From: Loripinus fragilis
Taxonomy: Eukaryota > Mollusca > Bivalvia > Lucinida > Lucinidae
Length of the DNA: 64,000 nt
Assembly (NCBI GenBank): GCA_964019695.1
Contig: OZ026522.1
Coordinates: 19,781,977 to 19,845,976 of the forward strand
Direction of reading: 5' to 3'
The position numbers were made by a program, and so were the translations under genes. This document shows positions 1 to 10,900 of this stretch, piece after piece (position 1 is the first letter of the stretch; every line of letters starts with the position of its first letter). Below the pieces are notes generated by a model. The model was not told the DNA's origin. It saw only the letters and a list, made by a program, of their open reading frames with translations, and did not search any database.

Positions 1-206
1 TATTTATCAGTTTACCCATTGTTGAACACTCTTCTAACTAGCGATTATGACTTAATTTTTTATTTTTGTTTTGATTCAGCGACATATGCGACGTCATTCA
101 AAAAGTGAAACGCCATCATGACCTAATAAAGGTAACATGCCCTGAGATAGGAAACGTTTATTAGGTTATGTTGAAATAAATCAGTTAACATTAGAGGTCC
201 CCGTGA
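1..206. repeat. Half copy of palindromic MITE family M3
   Basis: This stretch matches one arm of the palindromic element at about 3945-4300: both read through GTTTACCCATTGTTGAACAC and AGGAAACGTTTATTAGGTTA, and both carry a GACGTCATT motif. A further copy lies near 59380-59693. The other arm is either off the left edge of the window or lost. No coding signal is seen. Confidence 0.7.
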
Positions 207-213
207 CTGATAA

Positions 214-490
214 GACCAGATATTGTCGTAATTCACCTTGTCAGGACGATACTAGAAAACTTTATAGGTGTCTATATATCTGAAAGGAAATGAGAAAGGC
301 AGATGAATATGACCAGATATAGTCGCAATTCACCGTGTCAGGACGATACTGGAACACTTTATATGTGTCAATATACATGAAAGGTAATGAAAAGATTAGT
401 GAATATGACCATATATTGCGGCAATTCACCTTGTCACGACGATACTGGAAAACTTTATAGGTGTCAATATATCTGAAAGGTAATGGAACA
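214..490. repeat. Tandem repeat, about 97-bp period, three copies
   Basis: The phrase GACCAGATATTGTCG recurs with small changes at 214, 311 and 407, and each unit carries an AATTCACCTTGTCA-like block followed by GACGATACTGGAA. The period is 96-97 bp. This is a short local tandem repeat with no coding role visible. Confidence 0.8.
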
Positions 491-562
491 AGCAGGCATC
501 TAGTAAGAGGTGTGTACCAATTTGAATAATTTTCTTATTTCTCAAACAAATCATATGTTTTT

Positions 563-609
563 GGGTGCTCAAAAGAACCGTCTCAATAAGACGGTTCTTT
601 TGAGCATCC
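563..609. repeat. Palindrome of family M7 (AAGAACCGTCT hairpin)
   Basis: A near-perfect hairpin: GGTGCTCAAAAGAACCGTCT is followed by its reverse complement. Single arms or decayed copies of the same motif occur near 5740, 13848-13893, 18277 and 20340. It is a very short dispersed palindrome, possibly the core of a larger MITE. The 610-1149 stretch after it holds nothing I recognise. Confidence 0.7.
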
Positions 610-1149
610 AATTGATGGGTAAAAAATATTTGCAATTTTACGCTCAAACTTTGTGTTTATGTAAGCAAGTGGGTAATTGTGGTCAGGAAATGTCTAAATC
701 ACACTCCACGACCTTACATGAAATTTCAATTGCTCATATAAACTAAAATGCTGAAAAATATATACTTTTCTTGCTTTGAAACATTCAGAGGATGTATTCA
801 TCATGCTAATGCATGTTAAAATGCCAACTTTTGTTGGAATTTTAACATTTATGAGCTTGATACTTTTTCATTTAAACTCAGAAGTTTACCGAGTTTGTGG
901 TGGGTAGAAGAGGACACTCGTTATATAAATATGGCTAAGGTCAAAGAACTTACTTTTAAAAGTCTGTCTTGAAAGGGGGGTGTTTAAAACTATTTAAAAT
1001 ATCGGAAGGGATTCATATCTAACGTGTAGCTAGTTTCCATAAATTAGTTATGAAATCGAGTTTTAAAAAGGTATTGGTACATTTCTGAATTTGTAAATAA
1101 GAAAATAATTTGTTATCTGCAAATCACAATAACTTAGCAAATTAGATTA

Positions 1150-1394
1150 ACCCTTATATCGCCAAGAAGAAACTGCATCCAGAAATGTCAGCTGCTGAAG
1201 TCGTCTGCTGCAAATAATTGCCTAACATTACTGATAAATTAAGTAAAGAAGCAAACAGCGTGGACCCAGAACAGATTGCTCCTATAGGAGCAGTCTGATC
1301 TGGGTCCACACTGTTTGCCATAGAGGCTTCTTAAACATTTCAGCAGACGAAACAAGCAGACGACTTTTGTTGCATCGGCGGATTAAGGGTTGAA
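1150..1394. repeat. Palindromic MITE family M1
   Basis: The terminal inverted ends read AACCCTTA..CGCC and GGCG..TAAGGGTT. Inner arms carry GTCGTCTGCTG and a central palindrome around GATCTGGGTCCACACTGTTTG and its reverse complement, separated by CTCCTATAGGAG. The same architecture recurs at 5223-5470, 20070-20295, 22450-22615, 32110-32325, 50410-50622 and 57070-57282, with fragments at 34790-34870 and 53450-53545. It is the most abundant repeat family in the window. Confidence 0.8.
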
Positions 1395-1826
1395 ATGGGA
1401 TACAGATTCACATTAGTCTAATGAATTTCTTCTGAATCCCATTTGTATTCTAGTATTGCATTGTATATTCTCTGTATAAATATGTTTGTTATATGTACAA
1501 AGTATACAAATAAAATATGTTTAAACCAAGTATCTGTCTGGAAAGGGGCTTATAAGGATCTTAAAGGGGTTGATAGACTTCTAAAATAGATAGAACAAAA
1601 ATAAATTAATACTGTGAAAAAGAAAAAAATGTCATAAGAATGGACTTAGAAAGACAGAAAAGGACTCTTATAAGGCCAAAAGTTAAGGAGATATTGCTTT
1701 TCTAACAAGGGGTATGTATATTTATCTAACTTGCATCTGAAAAATTGTCTCATTTATGTTATATTTCCATACCCCTATCCATTTTGATCTCCAGTGCCCC
1801 TTCATCTACCCTGGAGTTATATATAC
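1395..1826. other. Non-coding stretch after the last visible GH20-like exon
   Basis: AT-rich sequence in which I see no exon, RNA gene or recognisable repeat. It should be the start of the intron following exon 6 of the GH20-like gene. I looked here on the minus strand for the family's next conserved block and did not find it, so the gene's 3' exons probably lie beyond the window. Confidence 0.4.
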
Positions 1827-1912
1827 CTTGCTGCCGAGTATGATCCACGCTCATTAGGATCTGGTTCATAGGGATGGTCAAAGGACAGGATGGTGACTGG
1901 TGACATCACAAC
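1827..1912 (-). CDS. GH20-like gene, exon 6 (substrate-contact loop)
   Basis: The acceptor CTTTCAG precedes GTTGTGATG and the donor is AAG|GTATAT. The translation VVMSPVTILSFD then HPYEPDPNERG then SYSAAR matches the chitobiase block that normally reads LYxDHPYE...ERGYYW(G/A)TR. The Tyr before DHPYE, which in bacterial chitobiase contacts the substrate, is Ser (residue 633), and the YYW triplet is Ser-Tyr-Ser (647-649). The exon ends in phase 2, so at least one more exon must follow to the left. Confidence 0.85.
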
Positions 1913-4900
1913 CTGAAAGATGACACAACCAGTACATTACATTTATCGAAAATATCAGACCTCCAGATAAGACGCCATAACTAAAATAGTTTCTGATGCT
2001 CATCAAAAACATACGACGTGGGTGCATTAAAGGCATTGGGGCATTACTGCTACTAAAAAGAGTAAACGATTTGTAACCAGGTTAATACCCAGAGGTCATA
2101 GCCGCTCTGCAAGTTTACAGTTTGCAATAAGTTATATAGTGTGTGTATGCAAGTATCTAATTTTCCTCATCATGGCCACTTTCAATTACTTAAAGACCTA
2201 AACTTTTAGACTATAAAAGTGATCAACTGCCTGAGGGCTAGCTACTCAAGGCAGAACAAAGGCTTAACTTAAAGATCCAATTATGACCTACTCAAAGGGG
2301 GGGGGGGGGGGGGCGAAGCCTTAAGGGTATTTTCTTCTGATAAAATATATAAATTTATCTTAGTGCAAAAATGGGATTTTTACAGTTTAGTCCCCTTTTA
2401 TGGCCCCTTTAATCCAGCGAAATGCTGAAACTATCCTTTATCAGTTAAACCGCTAATGATCTCTGATTGATCTTAATGATTGGACAGAAGTACATGTCTT
2501 TGAAATATGACATAATAGCAAGACTCATGATTGCAATTCGTTGCATGCTTAAAGTAATTATGACGAAATGGAACAGCAAAACTTCAAGAGAATAAAACCG
2601 ACGACCACTTATTAACGATGCCAGAAGTTTATCCACCTGTCCACTACTCGTACAAACCGTTTACTCTTTTTAGTAGCAGTAATACCCCCAATGACTTTCA
2701 TGTACTAATACTTATGACTGTAATAATTCTGAGTACATGAACACAGTTTTGCCAATTATAGAAAGATAATTTTATAAAATGTTGAAACAAGACATTTTAC
2801 CCTTGGATTTCCTGATTCCAACAAGTCTCTGTAACTCATTAGGTTTTTTTTTTATCCTTATCTGGCCAATAGCCCTGAAGACAGGTTTTCTCAATTTGAG
2901 GCCATAATAATTCTTGTCTTATTTCTCAACAAAAGTATATGTCTTATGCTCACAATAGTATTACGAATCTTACCTGATATTCTGCATTAGCAAAAGCATA
3001 TGCCCTGCCTGCTGTTCCAAGCTCCCATATATTCTGATAGGGATACACCAGAAAATTCTCTGACCCACCCTGAAGTGGTTTTCCATCCATCAGAAATGCG
3101 TCTTCATACCCAGCTACCTTCAAACCTTCCTGTACGATGATCAACTTCAAGAGACGACTCATAAAATAAGATTTCGCCACTTGGGTCAACTGATGTTGCG
3201 TCATATTTTCAAATGCCGCTGCGCATGCGCTCGAATTTTCCCATGCTCCTTCCGGTATGGCTTCTCCGCCAAAGTGGAAATAATTCAGCGGTGCGATATC
3301 CACATGCATTTTCTTCACAGCCTTGATTACTGTTCTAATAAAGCTATACGTGGACTCAATGCACGGATTCATGACGTTATTTGAAAACATATCAGCTGAC
3401 AGGAAGGTGGAGTTGTCATCAAGATCCCGGATGAGATACTTTACGTCACCATGCAACCTGTACCGTTCATCCATTGCTTCAATGGCGGCGTGTGAGCGGA
3501 TTGGCATCTGAAAAGATGGTATGATTTCTACCCTGTTCTTCTTTGCATGGCGCAGTATGTCTCTGTATTCTGCTTGTGATAAGAATCCTGATCCGGGTAA
3601 GGATGACTTTGGACCTGACCCCAGTTGTGGTATAATGCATCGTCTCTCCTTGATGTCATGGCATCTCTTTGCCGCTGTCTACAAGAAAAAGAATATAAGA
3701 ATCTATGATGAGTGTGAGGATAGGATAGAAAAATCCGTACCAAGGATCGCCATTTGGCATCTCGAGGGACGGATTTTCTATCATACCCTCACACGAATAG
3801 TGGATTCTTGTTCTTGCTCACCACTGTTTTTATTTATTTATTTATTTTAGAATAAGCTTCCAGAAGTCCCTGAATACGCTTAGATGCAATTTCACATGAT
3901 GACGTCACTTAACGTCCTGGGTAAGATAACATGGGTAAGATATAGAGAATACTAGGTGAGTGTCTTTTGATATCAAATTTACCAGGCAAGGCTTTGAGAA
4001 CGCATGTTGACATCGCGAGGCTTGCCGAGCGATTCAACATGCATTCTCAAAGCCGAGCCTGGTAAACTTGATATCAAAAGACGCGAACCTGGTATTCTAT
4101 TTATCAGTTTACCCATTGTTGAACACTCTTCAAATAAGCGATTATGACGTATTTTTTTTATTTTTGTATTGATTCAGCGTCATTAGCGACGTCATTAAAA
4201 AAGTGCAACGTCATCATGCCCTGATAAAGCTAACATGCCGTGAGATAGGAAACGTTTATTAGGTTATGTTGAAACAATTCAGTTAATATTAGGGGTGACT
4301 GATAAAGGATTTTCTATTCCCGGGTAAATCTCAGATATCCTTATCCGGTGTGCAAGTGGGCGAAAGCTCAAAATTCCAAAAAAAAAAACTGTATTTTAGA
4401 CAACCATATCTTATAGTTTGTATGGGTGCCTTCTAAATATTAAAATTTCAAGTTCAAATAATCTTATATATATTGGAGAAAACAGGAACGATATATTATA
4501 GTCTACCTTATTCAGAATATTAAGACATGACTGTATTTCTTGGAAAAGCATCCTCAAAATCCTGAATTCAGGAAGTGTACAAACTATAAACCTATACAAA
4601 ATTCATCGTTTTCATATTTTGTGCATTTTCCATGTTTTTTCTTAATTTTAACAGAAAAGAAGCGGTATGATATTACTATTTAGGCCATACTATCCCAGGA
4701 GGCATATGGCGTCAAATCAACGTCATATTAACGTCGATTAGGTTGATTGTAATTGTCTTTTTACACTTCATACATGTAAAAAACCTGTGTTTAAGTGCTC
4801 TAAAGAACCGTCCAATTAAGATGATATAAGTTCAACGTTTAGGTTGATAAAAAAAGGGAATAATTTCCAAATGCACAAGTTTAACTGGAGTACTTCGATA

Positions 4901-7900
4901 ATAAAAAAAACATACGCCCGTCAGCTCTGGCAACTCCGGTATCTCTAGACGCCACCCTTCATCGTCCGACAAATGTAACTTCAGTTTATTTAACTTGTAC
5001 ATAGCCATGGTATCGATTAATCGCATAATCGTAGCCTTGGGTTGGAAATTGCGGGCGATATCGAAATGCAAACCGCGGTATGGAAACCTCGGTTCATCGC
5101 TTATGGAAACATCTGGTAACGTAGCAGGTAGGATGGTATCGCCTGTAGGCTTGAGTAGGTTCAGTAGAGTCTGTATGCCATAGAATGTGCCTGTTTTGCT
5201 TTGACCTAGAAAAGGGTACTAATTAGCCCTTAATGCGCCAATCGCAACGAAATTTGTCTGCTTTCTCGTCTGCTGAAACGTTTAAGAAGCCTCCTTGGCA
5301 AACAGTGTGGACCCAGATCAGACTACTCCTATATATATAGCAGTCTGTTCTGGGTCAACGATAATGGATTCTATACTTAATTCTTCAGTAATGCTAGGCA
5401 ATGATTTGCAACAGAAGACTTCAGCAGACGACATTTTCAGATGCATTTTTATTGGCGCTTTAAGGGTTGATTAGTTATAACAACGGCCAAGATAAATAAA
5501 AAAAAAGTGAAAGTTATTGTATGGTTTGTGCGTATGTACGGGAAGGTAATCCAGGAGCTTTAGCGAGTGAATTATCTCTCGTACATACACACAACCATAC
5601 AATAACTATCCTTTTGCACCAGTATGCATGTGCACTTTGTACATTGAGAGATATTTGATGTAAAACATTTGAATATCACTCAAATGTGCAACGATGATCG
5701 TAACGTAAGATTGCCAACATCCGTTTTAACATTAGTTTTAGGTGCTCAAAAGAACCATATCAATTTAAAAATTGCATAAAAGATGGCAAAATCTTGCCTT
5801 CTGCCCACTAAAAATGTGATTTTCTTAAATATTTAAATGTCATGTGATAAATAGACTCTAACATTCGTGCTTCTGTTTCATTGAATTTATTTAACTCATT
5901 GATAAAAATGCTTGACAAGCCTCGAATTAACTCGTTTGATAAATTCAATAAAACATGAGCACTCAATTAAGATCATCTTTATATCACATATTTAGATCAT
6001 GCAGCCTTGTTTGGTGGGCTTGCCAACATTAGCATTCATAGCTTTCTCCACCACTGAAACAAAATAAATGTGTAATTGCATATTCTGTTACATTTAATTA
6101 CTACACAGTCTACTGCCATGTTTGTACATTGTGTTATATTATGTTGTTTATCCTCGTGCTATAAATGCCTTTTTGAATTTTCAAATAAACGTCTGTTCTT
6201 TCCTGTTCTATCACCATACCTTTTATGGAAACAAGTTCAGCACAAGCGCATGTCTTTAGTTCGTAGGCTTCCTTGTTCTGGTCTACGTAGCTGGGGTTCT
6301 CCATAATAATCAGTTTCGTTACTCTAGGATATGTTATTACTGGTATCCCAAGTTTTTCTGAAAATCATAATAATAATAACTAAGGAGTTCTGAGACGACT
6401 GGTATTTTTTTCTTTTTGTTTTCAAATAATATATATACGCGGGGCTTTTTATATTTGTAAATGTAGAACTATAAAATAAATGAGAGAGCGCAGTGGCTCA
6501 GTTATAGAGTGCTTGACTCCAGACTGAGGGGTCGCGAGTTCGAACCTCACTGGCGTCACTGCGTTGTGGTCTTTGAGCAAGACAAATTTATCCTAGCTTA
6601 GTACTGTTTCAACCAAGGAAGACCTCTCCATGTTTAACTGAAAGATTGTTGATTGGACGTACAGAATCAAATCAAACAAAAAAAAATTAAATGAAATTAG
6701 CGAAAGTAAATACATTCATTGTATATTATTTCGAAAGTTTGAGCTTTGATCTATACATTTTACCTGAATTGATTTAAAATGTATTATTTTAATGACTTCA
6801 AAGAGACTAGATAATAGGGTAAAATATCAAAATGGTCGTCTTCAAAAGATTGCAAGAAAATGGGTTGATTTCCATACATGGCTTCTTAAACTTTGGTTGT
6901 GGGCAGAACGTACTTTATGCGACCATTATAGCATATTGGGTATGAAGATTAATTTGGAATCGAAAAAAATTGTACAGTATGCATAAAATTGTAAATATCT
7001 TCTTACCCATCAACTTCAACATAATTATGTTTTAAGTGCTAAAAAACGTTTAAGTATCCATAGAATACGTTGTGGTTGAGATTAATAAATATGTCTTTTG
7101 TTACGCTCTTTTACATGTAACTAAAGGCCTGCTTACCACTGACCAAAGAAGCTTCTTCCATAAATTCTGGCACTGCTGTAACAGCCCACGTGTCATCTAC
7201 TGTGAAACTCTGCGTGGGATCAACTTTAAATGACGTTGGCGTTGGAATAACGTTGTGAGCGACGGCGCTGTAGCCCAGATCCTCACCTTTAACTCTATCA
7301 AACCTCTCCCAGGGTGTGAACGGCGTATACATATCAGCTTTGTATCGTTTGTATTGATTTGGAGCAACAAAATCTTCAACAAAGGTCTGATCGTTCCCTG
7401 CTGTGGACTTTATTATACGAGGTTCTCTCGTACCCGACGTCACGTACCAGTTGGGTGGAACGTCAGACTTAGAAACTGCCCATTTATCGACTATAAACGT
7501 GATTTTCTTAGACTTTCCTGAGTTTATATTACCGAAATTTTTCATAAATTTGGCACGGAATAGCATGCCGTTAATATGGTAAAGTTTGACGTTATTCATG
7601 CTAGAAACGTAACCGCCAGGATCAGGTAAATGATCAGGTTCTACCATGTTAAAGCTATGAAAGTACATATTTAATGTGGCTGTTTCTATAGGACCCGTTC
7701 CTATATTAGTCAATGTTATGATCATAGTATGACGTTTGCCATCATTTTTAAGGTTGTCGGTCAATTTCACCTTTACGTCAAGGTTTTCTCCTATATAGTT
7801 GAGTTCTTGTTGTGTCAAACACCGTGTCAATGTAAACACTGAAATAAAACATAAGACTAATGTTAGATATTTCAGAATTAAAATTTTATTTCTCAACCTT

Positions 7901-10900
7901 GATGGAGCTAAAATTCAACTTATAGTATACTCCGCTCCTTCCTGTGCTTCAAGTAGGTCATAGATCATACATTACAATTATAAAGAAATTAAGTGGTTCA
8001 CTTGCTGCATTCTTTCCCATTTAATTCCTTTATAATTGTCATATATGATCTATAACCTATACATGAAGCGCTTACAAGGTAGAAGCATATTTTGAATAGT
8101 CGGTTGATTATATTTGTATAGGTTATAGATCATATATTACAATTATATAATGTAAATAAGTGGGAACGAGCGTAGCGAGTGAACCAATTTATTTCTTTAT
8201 AATTGTAATATATGACCTATAACCTACTTTAATAAGGGGCTCTTTCATGGTATGGGAAACTAACATGGGATTCTGCCCACACGCTTGGAATTTGATAATA
8301 TTATGTTTATTAATTGTCTAGGGTATGACTTTTATATTTATGGTGCATTTGAGTTTTTATGCAATTACATTGCTAATTTATGACGTCATGTATGATATCA
8401 CTACAATACCTTAGGGTATCCAGTTATAATCATTTCTATAGTAATTGACATTGGATGTAACGGGCGCAGAAATGTTTTATTAAATAACTATATCATTGAT
8501 AAGTTCGTTGATACTATTAATGGCTTTTTATGTATTAGGATAACGGGTGGGCATTCATTTTTATGAAATGGTACCCCAATTTTCAACTGTATATTTTGTA
8601 TTCAGTCAAATTTGGAATTAAAACTTTTACACGTTGTGGTCTTTGTCAAGATACCATTTCAACATATAAACTTTCCATATATGTTAAAAATATGTACACA
8701 AAATTTCATGAAATTCAAGGACCGGTAACATATTTTTTCAACTTGATGTAAACACATGGCCCTAATTCATTGAAATGTAAAAAATACAATAATTATGTTT
8801 CAGTGTAAAACATACTTGAATACTTGCTTAGTTTGAATCAGCATGTTAGTACGTTTATTGGTAGAATTTTGATATGTTCAGTGTTTTTCTCTATTACTGA
8901 TTGGAAAAAGAAAAAAAACAATATTCTTTGATATTAAGTGCCATGTTTCTTACTTAATGAAGTGCTTACACAATAATATTACCCAAAACGATACAATATG
9001 GTGACACCCAACTTACCACATCTAGTTTCGAACGTTAAAACTACATCTAACCAATGTTACACTTAATATGTAACATTATTAAGAATTTTAATTCATACAG
9101 AAGAGAAACCTTATGACAAGTCAGTTCATACAGGAAAAGAATCTTATATCTATGGTTTTATAACTGTAAGCCTCATTAATAAATCTGGTTCACAAGAATA
9201 ACCCCCTGTCAAACCTATTGGTTAAATCAACCATTTTGGTCACAGAAAACTCCTGGCTTCAAAGGTATTGCTAAATTAATGCTTAAATCTTCTCTGTATA
9301 TTCTGTTTTGTAAAACTGATGCTGATTCATCAAATGGCAACATTTGTTCTTTGGCTGGCTGTATATTCTAGGCATACAGTTTCGTTTCTGGGCCTCACTT
9401 ATTCATGTAGGACACTGTTCTATGATACCTTTGATATGACTCTGTTACACTTAATCCTGGTCACGGCACCAAAATGTGGTTACTCTAGTTCAGTTGGGAT
9501 GTACAGGAAATATTTGGTCTTCTTTTTATCACACGTTTATTGATAGGATATTATGTTTCTTAAAAAATGTCATGCAGGACTTGAGGAAGTGAAACATTGT
9601 CTTGGCCCCATAGTGCCATGGGGCCATGACATTTGGCATTTCTGACCATTGAATCATTTAAAATTGTCTAAACATGTCTTTCTTTAAGAAAAGTGGAAGT
9701 AAATTAAAAAAAACAACCTCCTTCTGTCGAGTTATTTATTCATTTAAACTAAATAATTGATTTTGCTAAAACTGACCTATACCCATAAGAGGTAGGAAAT
9801 GACAAAGTTAAAGGTTTTGGATTTTCATGAAATTTGGCTCAGATCAGTAGGATATATATGGCATGTTTTTGTGATAATATGATATCTCGACAAAGACTAG
9901 AATATATCTATCTTTGGAATTTAATGTTGAATGTTTTGTAAATTTTTCAAAAAAAATATTGAAATTTTATAATCACTTCTTCAGAAAACGTAAACCATAA
10001 TTTATCCAAATGGTTTCTTGGTATTAATATAATGCCTATGGTATTTTGGATTCAATCAAGATGACAAATCATAGAAATTAACAAACCTAAAGATATAGGA
10101 CATGGAAATTTAGAGACAGGTGCCACCTCAAAGGTGGAGTACGTCAGAGTTGCTTCCTAAGCCTTATTCTTAACTATCAAATTCAATAAATACATTTTCA
10201 TAGTTTGTATATAATGAGTCATTATTATGCAAAGTTTAAAGAAAATCTATGCGTGGGCACAGATGCAAGAACCCCTTTATAGTTTACCCTGCCCCTTCCT
10301 CTGCTTCACAACCAATCGGTTTGCATAGAAATTTGAATTTTGGCCAACTTAATCACACATTTTGTTCATATGTGTAATATCTATTAAGTAAAATCCTGAA
10401 GTAAACCCATGAAGTGGTCAATGGGGCTATTTTCAATGGGAGGGGAGGAGGAAACTATAAGTAGGTCATAGATCATAATTACAATGATAAAGGAATTAAG
10501 CGGGGACGAGCGCAGCGAGTGAACCACTTAATTTCTTTATGATTATAATTTATGATCTAGTTTCTCCTTGCTCCTTTGAAAATGGTCGCATTGACCACTG
10601 GTCAAATTCACTCCTTTTTTAGAATTGTGCATTTAGATTTCCATCGCAAAAGTGTATAGGACGGCAAATTTGCACAGATATTTTTCTACATTAAAGTCAA
10701 CGATGTTAAAAATCACAGATATAATTTGCCAGTGTATGCAATTATGCAAATCCAGATGCACTTTAAATGTACATTTATAGCAGCACGATGTGCTCTCTGC
10801 TCCGGATTTTAAGGCTTAAACTTAATTTATTATTGAATATTGAAATACAACATCATAGCAAATTTACATTCAAGATAAAATGATACAGAAAAGGCAGTTA

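Noticed and set aside
6484..6560. Possible tRNA gene
   Set aside because: Box A and box B are present but the 3' half does not complete a cloverleaf; a body and tail follow, target-site duplications flank it, and a second copy exists. It is a SINE.
7839..7896. ATG at 7896 as start of the GH20-like protein
   Set aside because: A strong acceptor (TTTTATTTCAG) lies between this ATG and the homologous region, and a phase-matched signal-peptide exon exists at 10906-10939. Kept only as an alternative.
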